Of a stretch of DNA of 64,000 nucleotides, positions 30,807 to 41,388 are shown in pieces. The position numbers and the translations under genes were made by a program. The DNA comes from Rebecca billardiae RCC1528. Its lineage: Eukaryota > Haptophyta. The DNA is taken from the NCBI GenBank assembly GCA_965240325.2, contig OZ251229.1, positions 2,170,001-2,234,000 on the forward strand, written 5' to 3'. Within the stretch, counting starts at the first letter, position 1. Each line of letters begins with the position of its first letter. A model generated the notes under the pieces. It made no database searches. It had not been told where the DNA came from and saw nothing but the letters and a program-made list of their open reading frames with translations.

Positions 30807-32165
30807 TTAGTAGACGGCGCGGAGCAGCGCGTCGCCCGCAGTATCAGCAGCGTCATCGTCGTACAGGTCCAACAAGGTGTACTCCCGTGCGGGCGCATAC
30901 CTGCCCGCAGCACCGATCGCTACGCACAGCTCGCGATGCGAGGCCGGGCCGGGGAGTGCGCCGCACAGCTCGGCCAGCTTGGCTCGACGATCGATGCCCG
31001 GTGCAGATACCATGATGCCGCGTCGCGTGGCGTAGCCGTCGACGCAGGCGAGGCGGGAAGCGACGGTGGGCGCAAGAGCGCACTGCCGCCCGTCAGAGTG
31101 CAACACGGAGCTCGGCCCGTTCCCCACATACTGGCCCAGCATATTCCAGCAGCTGGTGACCGCGGCCGCCGTCGCTGCAAACGTGGCTTCTGCGCACAGG
31201 TCCGCGAGCGTGTGCGCATCCAGCGGATCGGGGCGCGCCACAGCATCCCCGGGCTCGCAGCGCACCACCGCGCCGATCGGCGTGCGCAGGCAGGCGGGCG
31301 CCAGGCCACACTTGGCGCAGCGCGCCCACCGACGCGCGACGCCATAGAAGAAGCAGCTTCGCCGCGCGAGTGCGTGCATCGGCGCGCGCGCGCAGAGCTG
31401 CACCGCCTCGTCGTACGTGAGCTTTGCAGCGCTGATCGCGCGACCGTCGGGCGCATGTGCGGCACCGTGGCGGACCTGAGGGTGGAAGGCCTCCATCAGC
31501 ACGCCGCTGGCACACGCGGTCGTCATCGAGCGCGGCGTTGGGAGCCGGGATGCGAGCGGACCGGCGCACAGCTCGATCGCGCCCATGAACGAAAACCGTC
31601 CCGACTGCAGCAGCCCGTGGCCGACTGCGTGCATCACGCCGATCTGCGAGTACAGCGCGAGCGCGGGGATTCGCTCGTCGAGGACGAAAGCGGCGAGTGA
31701 GTCTGCCAAGTGGCTGAGCGCCGAGAGCGACGAGCCATTCGGCGAGGCGGCCTCAAGGAGCGCTCGGATGTGCGCGCTCGCAACCCCGTGGAAGCAGCCG
31801 GCTGCGCACCGCCAGCCACATGCGCCCAGCGCGGCATCGAGGCTACCGCCGGCCTCGTGGTACACGCGGCGGCCGACGGCGTGAAGCTCGTCGTGGCAGT
31901 CCGGCTTCTGCCACTGCACGAAGCCCAGCACGTGCCGCGCGCCGCCGAGCGCACGCTCGGCATGCAGGATGCGCATGTCCGTCGTGTGCGGCACCCGGTC
32001 GAGCCCAAGCTGGTGCCAGCGCGCGCGCTCGGCGCTGGTGGGCGTGGCGTAGCCGCGCGTCGTCGCGCGACGCGCCTCGAGCTCCGCTTCGAGCTTCGAG
32101 TCATTCAGCATCGCCGCAGTCGTGAGCGCAACAAAGGTCGTCCAGCTCCGAGGCTTGGAAGGCAT
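30807..32165 (-). CDS. Cys/His-rich protein of unknown function
   Basis: A single exon of 452 aa from the ATG at 32165; the frame is open a few codons further upstream but without an ATG. It is rich in conserved-looking Cys and His: PDCHDELHAVGRRVYHEAGG, GACGWRCAAGCFHGVASAH, YSQIGVMHAVGHGLLQSG, CASGVLMEAFHP, then ARRSCFFYGVARRW and KCGLAPACL. The repeated pattern (His before a Gly/Val helix, then CxxxCxxGCxHGV) suggests metal binding or a disulfide-stabilised helical domain. I have seen similar motifs in uncharacterised microbial proteins but cannot name the family. No clear signal peptide; residues 10-20 are only weakly hydrophobic. Its 3' end faces chlH, about 190 bp away. Confidence 0.7.
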   Translation of the reverse strand: MPSKPRSWTTFVALTTAAMLNDSKLEAELEARRATTRGYATPTSAERARWHQLGLDRVPHTTDMRILHAERALGGARHVLGFVQWQKPDCHDELHAVGRRVYHEAGGSLDAALGACGWRCAAGCFHGVASAHIRALLEAASPNGSSLSALSHLADSLAAFVLDERIPALALYSQIGVMHAVGHGLLQSGRFSFMGAIELCAGPLASRLPTPRSMTTACASGVLMEAFHPQVRHGAAHAPDGRAISAAKLTYDEAVQLCARAPMHALARRSCFFYGVARRWARCAKCGLAPACLRTPIGAVVRCEPGDAVARPDPLDAHTLADLCAEATFAATAAAVTSCWNMLGQYVGNGPSSVLHSDGRQCALAPTVASRLACVDGYATRRGIMVSAPGIDRRAKLAELCGALPGPASHRELCVAIGAAGRYAPAREYTLLDLYDDDAADTAGDALLRAVY

Positions 32166-32725
32166 CGTCTGCGAGTTCACGCGAGCGAGCTGGCTCTCTG
32201 CAGCGGAGCTGGCGTGCTACGTGCACACTCGGCTCACGCGCTACGACTCGTCGCCTGCCCACCCACCAGCCGGCGTTGACGACGTCAAGAGCGATTGCCG
32301 CCGCCACTTTCCGCCACAACACAAGGCTTCTATCATAACCACGCCAAACAATTTCGACCCTACGGGGGCATACCCGTAACTTATACACACTCGTCGGGAG
32401 ATCAGTGAATAGATGATAGAGGATCCACACGGGACTGGCCTGACCGCCTGATTATGAGGGTTTAAATAAGGCCCTCCGATTAATATGGCTACCTCAGCCG
32501 AGTGTGCGCATTATTATGAAACTCGGAGAGTAGAATGTGATTGTGAATCATCATATGAACAGATTCAGTGTCAAATTAGTCGCCATCAAAACTTGGTCAC
32601 GAGGTAGTTCTCGATCGCCACCGGCGCGGCACCGGCGCGCCGGTTCGGCCATCGGAATTGGAACCGCTGTATGGACAGTTTGGAAGCCGCATCTCCCCCT
32701 GCCCCGTGGCAAGTTGCCCGTGGTC
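32166..32725. promoter_or_regulatory. Divergent intergenic region between two starts
   Basis: About 560 bp between two start codons facing away from each other. The stretch 32440-32600 is distinctly AT-richer. No specific element was recognised. Confidence 0.35.
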
Positions 32726-33678
32726 ATGCCGCGCTCTCCGATCGCGCTTGTCGCGACACTGCTGCTACAGCTGCCGGCATTCGTCAGCGCGACCTGCGAC
32801 GTCAGCCAGTTGGCGCCACAGGTGTTGGCGCTGACGAGCGACCCGACCGTCTACCACGAGTGCCCACCATCATCTGGGTGCTGGTACGAGTGCGACGGGA
32901 GCAGCTGCACGGAGATGGTCGGATCAACGTGTTCCAATCGGCGCGTGCTGACGGAAGAGACTGAGAGCGAGGAGCGAGCGTCGTCTCTCGGTCCGCACGG
33001 TCGCCGGCTTGGGACCGTCACATGCTCAGCGACCTGCACCGAGCCCAGTCTTGGCGGCTCATACATGTACGGCTACTACATCGGCTACTACATGCGTCGA
33101 CGCCTCACGAGTGAGGAGAGTTTCGAGTGTGCTGCATCGTGGGCATGTGCGGACATCGGCTGCGATGGCTTTCGAGTCTCTGATTGCAGTGCGCTGTCTC
33201 CGCCGCCACCGTCACCCTCGCCGCCGCCCTCGCCGCCGCCGCCGCCCTCGCCGTCGCCGCCCCCATCTTCTCCACCGACCTCATCGCAAGTCATATGCGG
33301 CCCAGTCTGCTTCTTCACGGTGCGTACCGCGTGCGCGGCGGGCCTTGCACGCGCAGTGCTCCACCCCCGGGCGCCCTCGCACGCTGAACGCTCACCATCC
33401 GCATGCTACGGTCCGTGTCCCGCTGACCTTACTCGCCCGCGCAGGTGGCTTTCTCGGCCCGACGGGCGATCAAGCTGATCTGCAAGGTGCTCTTTGATCG
33501 CGGCGACAATGGGTCCGGACACTCGCGCTTCTTGTTGGTCGGTGATGATGCCGGGCCAGTCGTGGCCACCGCTGTGCTCGCTGGACTTGCTGTTGTGGTG
33601 ATTGCCACTTTGGCCGCGACAGGATTCGTTTGGACTCGCGCTCGCGCTCGGCACCAGGCCCAGCTCAGCCAGTGTTAG
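32726..33678 (+). CDS. Secreted/type I membrane protein with Pro-rich stalk
   Basis: Two exons join in phase 0 to 275 aa: 32726-33319 and 33445-33678; donor GTGCGT, acceptor CAG. The chosen ATG gives a good signal peptide (about residues 1-22, LVATLLLQLPAFVSA). The ectodomain has Cys pairs (CDVSQ, CWYECDGSSC, CSATC, CAASWACADIGCDGF), then a (S)PPPPSPSPPP stalk like those of algal cell-wall glycoproteins, then one TM helix near the C-terminus (VVATAVLAGLAVVVIATLAA) and a short basic tail. It could be a cell-surface or scale-associated protein. No family was recognised. The frame is open further upstream but without sensible protein sequence. Confidence 0.68.
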
Positions 33679-34967
33679 CGGGTCCATGCCGATGAGCGCC
33701 CTGGATCGGTACCGTTCCGACTTCGGGTCCGGGCTGCCAATGGCAACGAGCTGTCGGAGCTGCCTCCGCTGGCTGCTGCCCGTGGCCCTCGCTCGAGGCG
33801 GCAGCCCGTGCCCTCACCACTCTGCAGCGACATCACGGCAGGGCGGCGGCAGCGAGCGGCGCGGGCGCCAGACGCCGCCCGTGTCGGGCTGCAACGGCGG
33901 CCCGTCCGCGGGCCGTCCGGCGCCCGTCCGCGGCCATCCACCGGCGGCCGAACCGCGAGTGATAACGGACGAAGTGAAAATGCTCAGTACGCGTAGTCAG
34001 AGAGCGCCGGCGGCGCATCTAACTAGTCTGCGCCGCCGACTGCCAGGCCTAACGACTGATTATGAGTCCGAAGTCCGAATATGATTCGGAGTGGCACAGG
34101 CACAGCTGTCAGCAGTGTCAGTCCGTCACGCCACGGTTCGGGTCGGCCTGAGTAGATTGTAATGGTCGGCTGAATCCATGGCTGGCTGATCAGTGTCAGC
34201 GGCACCCGCTGGCAGCGCGCACTGCGACTGCGACTGCCGTGACTAGTCAGCAGTGCCTGGCTACGACTCTACTGTGAGTGCGAGTCAGCGTGAGGCGAGA
34301 CTGTGAGAGAAGTATCGTCACGCATCGCGATCTCCGACGGGCAGCCTACTTGCTGTCTCCCTCCCACCGGAGTACGAGTTGCTCACCCGTAGCTACTGCT
34401 CTTGGCCGCACGGCGGCAGTGTGGACGAGGCCATGGAGGCGGGTTGCGACGAGATGGGCGCCTCGCCATGGCATGTGAGCATGTCAACACGTCCGACTCT
34501 GACGAGTATGACAGCCAACTCTCATACTCTCGTCAACTGCCAGATCCGCCGGAATCTGATGCATCTGGCGAAAACGACGCGGCCTCAGATGCCGTGGACG
34601 CCTGAGTGCAGTAGCCCGTTGACAGCTGCAGGCAACCTGGCCGTCACACGTAGCGCACTACTTTAGTTAGCCGGAGGACCGACGCACACCGCCTCGCGCG
34701 GCGGGCGCGGCGCGGCGCGACACGTGGCGGCACCCGAGAGCGCACGTGCATCTTTGGCCGGTTTGCGCATCTGAAGGAGGTACGTAGCGGGTGGGCCGCA
34801 GGCACTCGACCGAGCGGAAGACAGTGGTGTTGACCTCCCCCTCCCAACGCGTCACCCTCATCCGGGTCCCTACCTTTTGCCCACCCGCGATCCGGCCGCC
34901 TCCATGCTGAGTCCGGTCTCGCGAGTCGGACAGTCGGACAGTCGGTGCCCCCCACGCGACCAGGCCC
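33679..34967. other. Intergenic region, no gene recognised
   Basis: About 1.3 kb between two genes on the plus strand. Only short frames are present on both strands, none with a recognisable product. The sequence from about 34060 to 34330 is rich in short GACTG/GAGTC-type words. It must contain the promoter of the exostosin-type gene. Confidence 0.45.
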
Positions 34968-36560
34968 ATGGCGTCGTCGGCGCCTACGAGACGCGCCGTG
35001 CTCGCGCTGAGCGTGTGCTCCGCGCTGCTTCGACCGCTGCCCTGCGTGGCGCAGGGCGCGGCCCTCGACACGCGCGCGGCGTGTCGGCCGAACGCGCCTC
35101 GGCCACGTGTGCACATCTACGCGCTCCCTGAGCGGTATCAGAAGCCGCCAAACACGTGGCGGCTGGCAAACGTCTTCGGCCAGCGGCTGCGCCGCTCGCC
35201 CTTCTACGAGCCCAACCCAGCGTGCGCGGAGTACTTCTACATCAACCACTTTGCTGGCGCCGACCAGCCGAAGGCCGAGCGAATGTTCGCCTACATCGCC
35301 ACGCGCTGGCCATACCTGAACGAATCGATTACGCGCAACGTCGCGACGCACATTGTCTACCTGCCGTGCGACCACGGGCCGGGCGACTGCATGTTCTGGA
35401 AGCCGCTGCGCGGGGCGAATCCAAGGCTCGACCGGCTGCGCATCAACCCCGCCTCGCGCTCACGGCTCACGATCTTCCTCGTCCTCAACGGCATGGACGA
35501 TCGGCACGGCCCGGGCGCCGCCATGCGCTGCCGCTCCTGCTTCCTGCCGGGGGTCGACATCCGGCTGCCCACGCCGCACCGCCACCTGTGCGGCCCGCTG
35601 TGCGGGTACTCGCTCGACGAGCTCCGCGCCAAATCGCCCTGGGCGTTGCCCCGGCGTGCGGGTGACGAGCTCCTGCGCCAGCCGCGGCCAGTCAAGTTCT
35701 TCTGGGCCGGCAAACACAAGGGCCGAAACCAAGCGCGCGCGCAGCTCGTTCGGCACTTCGGCGGCGCGCGGCACCCGGGCTTCCGGGTGCTCAACCTCGA
35801 GCCGCCGCGGCTGCAAGCCGGCAAGCCACCGCCGCCGAAGCCACCCAGGCCCGTCACCAGCACGGAGATGCTGCAGGCTGACTTCTGCGGCTCGCCGCCC
35901 GGCTGGGACGACGGCGACTCGGACCGGTACCTGCCGGCCGTGCTGTTCGGCTGCATCCCGGTCTTCTTCTCGAAGCACGAGTCGCGCCCGCTGGAGGAGC
36001 TGCCCGAGATGCAGTGGGCGAACGTCTCGGTGCGCGTGGACGTGGGGCAGATCGCGCGGCTGCACACCATCCTCGAGGCCATCCCGACCGCGCGCGTCGT
36101 GCAGATGCGGCTGGCGATGCGCAGCGCGTGGCAGCGGCTGCTCTTCTCCAGCTACCCCATGGCGAGCGTGCGCGGCGGCAAGAAGGATTGGAAGGTGCTG
36201 GGCTCCGGCGCAAGCGCAAAGTACCTCGACGAGGATGGCCAGCACGATGCATTCGACGGCGTGATCGCCATCCTGCGACGCCGGCTCGAGCAGCGCGCCT
36301 CGACGACGCCCCGGGCCCCGGCAACACCTGACGATCAGCCCAGCGGCGCGGGGCCACCTTGGCCACATTCGGCGCGCGATCTCGCCGGCCCCAGTGACAT
36401 GGAAGGTGCGGGGCTCGTGCATCCGCACCGCTGGCAGCGCCGCCGCCGGCTGTGGGCTCGGCGCTCCCGGACGTCTCAACAAGCACCACTTCGCGCCTAT
36501 GGCCAGCGCAGCGCGGTGGCGTACGGCATCGCGGGCGGAGACGATAAATTCGCTCGATAA
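34968..36560 (+). CDS. Exostosin-type glycosyltransferase (GT47-like)
   Basis: A single exon of 530 aa. The N-terminus has a signal or anchor sequence (RRAVLALSVCSALLRPLPCVA). The catalytic region resembles the exostosin/GT47 family: RVHIYALPERY at the start of the domain, AEYFYINHF, ATHIVYLPCDHGPGDC, VKFFWAGKHKGRN, and the donor-site-like block LQADFCGSPPGWDDGDSDR followed by LFGCIPVFFS. It would act in the ER or Golgi, adding a sugar to a glycan. The C-terminal 100 residues are low-complexity and probably disordered. Sugar specificity cannot be told. The family call is from motif order; the fold is likely, the substrate unknown. Confidence 0.85.
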   Translation: MASSAPTRRAVLALSVCSALLRPLPCVAQGAALDTRAACRPNAPRPRVHIYALPERYQKPPNTWRLANVFGQRLRRSPFYEPNPACAEYFYINHFAGADQPKAERMFAYIATRWPYLNESITRNVATHIVYLPCDHGPGDCMFWKPLRGANPRLDRLRINPASRSRLTIFLVLNGMDDRHGPGAAMRCRSCFLPGVDIRLPTPHRHLCGPLCGYSLDELRAKSPWALPRRAGDELLRQPRPVKFFWAGKHKGRNQARAQLVRHFGGARHPGFRVLNLEPPRLQAGKPPPPKPPRPVTSTEMLQADFCGSPPGWDDGDSDRYLPAVLFGCIPVFFSKHESRPLEELPEMQWANVSVRVDVGQIARLHTILEAIPTARVVQMRLAMRSAWQRLLFSSYPMASVRGGKKDWKVLGSGASAKYLDEDGQHDAFDGVIAILRRRLEQRASTTPRAPATPDDQPSGAGPPWPHSARDLAGPSDMEGAGLVHPHRWQRRRRLWARRSRTSQQAPLRAYGQRSAVAYGIAGGDDKFAR

Positions 36561-36640
36561 AACCGCGCGGTGAAAATCAAAAACATCGCGTCTCGCGCGA
36601 TCGACGATTTTCGGAATAAATCGGCGATCGACGATCTGCG

Positions 36641-37030
36641 ATGGCGGCGGTGGCATCGCCTGCGAGCAAGAAGGAGCCCACTACACCGATTGCGAGCGCG
36701 CCAGCCGCTGAGGTTGACAGAGGCGCCGATGGCATCATGGTCATTGCTGCTAGTTGGGTTCTCTTCCTCATGGGCATGCTGCCCGTCGTACTTGCGTCCA
36801 TCATCGCCTTGCCGTCGATGATGTATGCGCCGCCCTTTCCAGGGATGGAGCGCGTACGTGCAGCCCTGGCCGACGGGACACTACTCAACGAGGCGACCTG
36901 GCCGTACCTCACAACCACCCTCGCGATTGCAGGCGCTGGCGCCGCTCTCGCTCTCGGTGTTTCACGCGCTACCGCGCCGAGGCGCACACCGGACAACCAA
37001 AGAGCAAGTGCCCCAGCTGCGAGCAGGTGA
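36641..37030 (+). CDS. Small membrane protein, hypothetical
   Basis: A frame of 129 aa with an ATG, 80 bp after the exostosin-type gene. Two hydrophobic segments are visible: IMVIAASWVLFLMGMLPVVL (extending into ASIIAL) and YLTTTLAIAGAGAALALGV, joined by about 35 polar residues, with a basic C-terminus. It is plausible as a real two-helix membrane protein, but no family was recognised and composition alone could produce such a frame. Confidence 0.4.
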   Translation: MAAVASPASKKEPTTPIASAPAAEVDRGADGIMVIAASWVLFLMGMLPVVLASIIALPSMMYAPPFPGMERVRAALADGTLLNEATWPYLTTTLAIAGAGAALALGVSRATAPRRTPDNQRASAPAASR

Positions 37031-37866
37031 AGATCAGATGAGTGAGCACTACTTGGCTCTGACACTCGATCGAGAGTGGCTGACTGACGAGCCACTCACT
37101 CAGACGAGTGTCAGATGTCGCGGCCGCGGCTGGACACACGCCGGACCCGCCTCAGGCACGGACGGCAGCACGCAGTCACTCTGACTTCTCGGGCTACTAG
37201 GAGTCATCTGAGTCAGATTGCGGCGCGTCGCGCGACCGTCACCGGCCCGCCCGGCGACACGGATCACAGATCACCTAGACAGTAGTTAGACACAGACACA
37301 GTGCCCAGTCACGGCACAGAGGCACCGTCCGGTCATCAGAGACAGAGTCTACTGCGACAGTGACTACGCCTACGGTGAGTCCGGGACTGGGTGCCCAGCC
37401 AAGACTGCCCGGCGCGCCCGACGCGGTCTAGTAAGTAGTATAACTACTCAAACTAGGCTAGAGTTAAGAGTGACGAGTTGACCACTACCGTACTGCTACT
37501 AACTGATGAGACTGAGTCAGCAGCCCAGCCACAGACCGGCCCACGGCCCAGGACTTCCGCTGGCTTCAGAGTCCGTCGTCGGCCTCCGCCCGCTCCGGGC
37601 CGCGGTCCGCCGGCCCGGGGCCGGGGCCGGCGGGGCCGGGGCGCTAGGCGCGCCGGGTCCGCGGGCTCCGCCGCGTGGCCGGCGCAGGCGCAGTCCGCTC
37701 CGCGCCTCGGATTGTTGGCGCTCCGTGTCCCGCGGTGTCCGTGCATACGCGGCACCTGTAGACTGTAGTGCCTCGTAACGGCCTGGTCTGAAGACTGCCC
37801 ACCCCGGTGATGATAACAAGGCACCTGATGGTGATGCCACGTTGCGACAACGCCGAAGCGGCAGCG
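37031..37866. other. Intergenic region with G-quadruplex motif
   Basis: About 840 bp between convergent gene ends. The only structure seen is a run of four GGGG tracts at 37617-37641 within a GC-rich patch (37580-37690). The rest is mixed sequence without a gene. Confidence 0.45.
37617..37641 (+). other. Potential G-quadruplex motif
   Basis: Four GGGG tracts at 37617-37620, 37623-37626, 37632-37635 and 37638-37641, with loops of 2, 5 and 2 bases. This fits the standard intramolecular quadruplex pattern. It lies between convergent genes, downstream of the kinase stop. Confidence 0.7.
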
Positions 37867-39026
37867 TCACTCCGTTGGTGTGCGGAAGACGCCAACCTGC
37901 TGCTGAGCGCTGGCGTAGACCGCGTTGATGTCTGGCCGATTCTGCGGGTCGACCTGAATCATCTGGTCAACCAACTCGCGCAGCTGCGCTCGAACGCAGG
38001 AGCGGGGCGGCCGCCGGCAAGGGCGACACGCTGGTGAGGGGCCACGCACGGCAGACACGAGGCGCCTGCGGCGCAACGCGCGGCGCTGTGCGCTCGCACC
38101 TCTGGCGAGTAGCTGTCACTGATCGGGTCGAAGATACGCTTGTTGATCTTCTTGCCGAGGGTGTAGTAGTTCAGGCCGTCCGAGTAGAACGGCGAGCGCA
38201 GCGTGGCGAGCTCGTACAGCAGGCAGCCGAGGGACCAAATGTCAGACTTCCTGCGCGCCCCCCGCCGCCGGCGCGGGCGCACAGCCGTCAGCCGCAGACC
38301 ATGGTAGCGCAACCGTGTCTGGAGCTGCGCCCCACATGCTCACCAGTCGTAAAACGTGCCCTGGATGCACTCCGGGGACATGTAGAATGGCGTGCCGACT
38401 GTCGAGTGCACCATATTCGTCTTGGAGCTGAAGTACCTCCCGAGCCCTGCGCTCGCGCGCACAGCGGGCAGTCCGCGCACACACGGCACTCAGTGTGCGC
38501 GCGCGCGCGCGCGCATGGCGGGAGCGCACGCGGGCGTGCAGCGCGTGCCTAGGTCGCCGAGCTTGAGGATGCCCGAGTCCATGATGAACACGTTCGCCGG
38601 CTTGATGTCGCGGTGCATCACGCGCTGGCCATGCATGTACTTGAGTGCTGAGCAGATCTGCTCGAAAAACTCCCACACGCGACCCTCGGGCAGCGGCTCC
38701 CCGGCCTGCTGCTTGAGCAGCCGGCCGAGGTCGCCGCGCTCAGCAAGCTCCATGACCACGTGGAGCTCGTTGTCCTCAATGAACGCGTCCAGGTACTGCA
38801 CAATGTGCGGGTGGCCGGGCGACTGCAACAGCTTGATCTCGTTGAGGCACTCGTTCCGACACTTCGCATCCATCATCTCGAAGACCTGAATCTTCTTGAG
38901 CGCGACGGGCTTGCCATCGCGTCTTCGTCGCGTGCGGTGGACGACCGAGAGCTTGCCTCGGCCGATCAGCTCCGCCGCCTCCATGTCATAGTCCGCGAGA
39001 GTCGAGCCGGTGTTGAATTCCTCCAT
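37867..39026 (-). CDS. NIMA-related protein kinase, NEK6/NEK7-like
   Basis: Four exons join in frame to 282 aa: 39026-38549, 38446-38344, 38250-38100, 37983-37867. It is almost only a kinase domain, like NEK6/7. Seen: Gly-rich loop variant LIGRGKLSVVHR; the ATP-site Lys in VALKKIQVFEMMD; HVVMELAERGDL in the hinge; catalytic loop VMHRDIKPANVF; the DFG position reads GDLG, as in NEK6/7-type DLG kinases; activation segment LGRYFSSKT and VGTPFYMSPE; then KSDIWSLGCLLYELATL. It probably acts in mitotic spindle or microtubule control. Intron 1 starts with GC rather than GT: with GC the conserved GDLGLGRYF is restored exactly. The start ATG precedes MEEFNTGSTLADYDM, as in short NEKs. Confidence 0.93.
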
Positions 39027-40179
39027 CTGCCCGCACGGCAGCGCGGCGGTTGGGCTTCGTCCTTCCACCTCCGCCGCGATGAACGATGGCTGCCCTGGGC
39101 AGCCGGCAGCCGGCACTTGCACTATTGCAATACCCGTACAGCGCCGAGATTACGCGGGCTCTGCGATCCATGGCGAGCTTGTGACTTGGGGCGGCGACTC
39201 GCGCAGCAGTTTGGCCGCTCGATGTACGAGTTCGCGTCCGGACGAGTACGCGCGGCATGCAGGCTGCCGCCAGTGGGTACTGGCTACGAGTCCAAGCCCG
39301 CATGACCCTCACATCTCGAGTCTGCACCCTGCCGTTCGCTGTGTCAAAGCAGTCGCAACGCACAAGCGTCGTTGAGTGTCGATCGGCTGCGCGAGCGCGG
39401 TCTCGCCCCGCCCAACCCAAGTGTGTGCGAGTGAGCATGTGTCTTGAGCATGTGGCGTGCGTTGACGCCATCCGCGACGGCCGACATGGCCATGGAGCGC
39501 CCGCATCACTCGCCTGCACCGTGCCCTTCATAGCCTACGGGAAGCTCCGCAAATCTGTTGATTTAGCTCTTTTTTGCCCGTTGGAGTCATGTTCTTCGCT
39601 TGGTTCTTCGTGCACTGAAAACCCTATTTTAAAGAATGAATTTTAGCGCGCGCGGGCGGCAGCGGAGCGCAACCAACCCGCGGAGTGTCCGAAGGAGATC
39701 TCCGAGACGCTAAATGTGAGCCAATTCTTGTCGCCTGCGCACCAACCTTGCGCCCGGGACCGACCATTAAAGTTGAGTGAGTCTCCCGTGAGTCTCCCGG
39801 CGCTGTACGGATACGACTATTGTCTGATGTCTCTGCTGCGGCACGTCAGGCGCCGTGTGCAAGTTGTTTCGGTGCTCGTCTCGTCGACGGTTACGATGAC
39901 TCAAGCTCACTGTGACCCGTCCGCCCGCCGGCTGCCCACCCAGGTTGGACCACTCACGGACCCGCAGTCCGTGTCGGTCTCGCGCACTCTCTGAGTCTCG
40001 CAGTCCGGCTCTCAGGGCCAGGCGCTGCGCCGATGTGAATCGGATGATGATGATCACTCGCACACCCCAGGTCCAGGATCGGCTCGCGGCGCCAGCACAG
40101 CGCACACTGTGCCACGCAGCACTCGCCGCACGCGTGGCTGCACCGCGACCGCGTGGCCGTCACGGCGTCACCATCGTCG
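39027..40179. other. Intergenic region, no gene seen
   Basis: About 1.15 kb between two minus-strand genes. It includes the kinase promoter and an AT-richer stretch near 39540-39640. Short frames are present but none is convincing. Confidence 0.45.
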
Positions 40180-41388
40180 TCAGCGCGTGACGGGCGTGTA
40201 GTAGAAGGGAGCGCTCTCCCCGCCGCGCAGGCTGCCGGCGTTCGGCGCAGGCCCAAGGGCGCACGTGCGCTTCGCGCTGCCGCCAAAGCCGCGCGGCGCC
40301 GGCGGCGCGGCGTGCACGCGACGGCGCGGGCGCAGCAGCTGGTACGGCAGCAGCTGCGCGCCTGCACCCCGGCGCGCGTCCGCGCGCTCGGCGGGCTGCA
40401 GCGTGTGCCCGTGCTGCACCTCGCCCGGCAAATACCGGAAAGTCCCGGTCGGCTTGAATGGGTGTCCACGCGCGGCGGCCGTGCCCCAGACCTTTGGCGG
40501 CGGGTGGCGCGCCGTGTGCAGACCCTGCACCGTCGGTGCGTACGGCGCGACCGCGCGGTGGCGCATCATCCCGGAGCCGTAACGGTCCGGGGCTGGCTCT
40601 GAGGCGCGTCGCTTGGCGGCCGCCTCCCACGCCGCCTCGCGAGGCTGGCGAGGGAAGCGCGGCGCGGGTGCCGTCTCGCGCGCGGAGAGCGGCTGGTCGC
40701 CGAACGCGGACCAGCCTCTGTGGAAGAGCGCCTCGCCACGCCGGGGTGCGTACACGTCGCGCGGCGGGCGCAGGTCGATGCGCGCGCGTGCCAGCTCGTT
40801 GGCCGTGGGCGGGCGTGTGGGCACCGCACCTGGCACCCCGCGACGCGCCGTGGCGAACGGGTAGGCAGGCGAGGACGGGCGAAGCGGGTGGTCGAGGACC
40901 TTGGGCACGGGGTCGTTCCTCGTGAGCGGGAAGCGCTGCGCGGGCGGCGCCACGCGTGACGGCAGTGGGCGCGCGAGCGCGTCGATGCTGCGCGTGCGCG
41001 CCGCCACGTCGTCCGAGCGCAACCTTGCCGTCGACGCCGTGCCGGGAGGCCCGGCCGAGCGCGGGCGGGAGTCGGGCGCCGGTGTGCCTGGGGCGAAGCT
41101 GACGGTGCGGGCATGCGACGCCACGCCCGCCGAGTGCGGGCGCGCGCTCGTGCCGTCAGGGCTTGCCCCTGCCGGCAGTGGCGTACCGCCGCCGCCGTTG
41201 TCGCCCCCGACCGGCGGCGCCCGCGGGTCGGTGCTGGCCGAGGACGCGCGCGCACGCTGCCGTCGCTGCTCGTCGAGTGCTGCCCACGCGTCATCACCGG
41301 TGTAGTCGGCGCCAGCAGCGGCGCTGAGCGGCGCGTTGGCCGCGGGCGGCGTCGCGTGCTGCGCGGACGGCGTCTCCGCGCCCGTCAT
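40180..41388 (-). CDS. Pro/Arg/Ala-rich protein, hypothetical
   Basis: A single exon of 402 aa from the ATG at 41388. The N-terminal half is low-complexity and probably disordered (Ala, Pro, Ser, Gly). The C-terminal half has more ordered-looking patches: LFHRGWSAFGDQPLS, PAPDRYGSGMMRHRAVAPY, PPPKVWGTAAARGHPFKP and TGTFRYLPGEVQHGHTL. Regularly spaced Pro-Gly and aromatic residues recall microtubule- or cilium-associated disordered proteins, but that is only an impression. It is divergent from the Snu23/ZMAT2 gene with 132 bp between starts. No domain was recognised; it is likely a real gene because the frame is long, the start is good and the neighbour is divergent. Confidence 0.55.
   Translation of the reverse strand: MTGAETPSAQHATPPAANAPLSAAAGADYTGDDAWAALDEQRRQRARASSASTDPRAPPVGGDNGGGGTPLPAGASPDGTSARPHSAGVASHARTVSFAPGTPAPDSRPRSAGPPGTASTARLRSDDVAARTRSIDALARPLPSRVAPPAQRFPLTRNDPVPKVLDHPLRPSSPAYPFATARRGVPGAVPTRPPTANELARARIDLRPPRDVYAPRRGEALFHRGWSAFGDQPLSARETAPAPRFPRQPREAAWEAAAKRRASEPAPDRYGSGMMRHRAVAPYAPTVQGLHTARHPPPKVWGTAAARGHPFKPTGTFRYLPGEVQHGHTLQPAERADARRGAGAQLLPYQLLRPRRRVHAAPPAPRGFGGSAKRTCALGPAPNAGSLRGGESAPFYYTPVTR

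Noticed and set aside
32537-32725. Upstream extension of the Pro-rich stalk protein
   Set aside because: The extra 63 residues would place the clear signal peptide inside the protein and have random composition.
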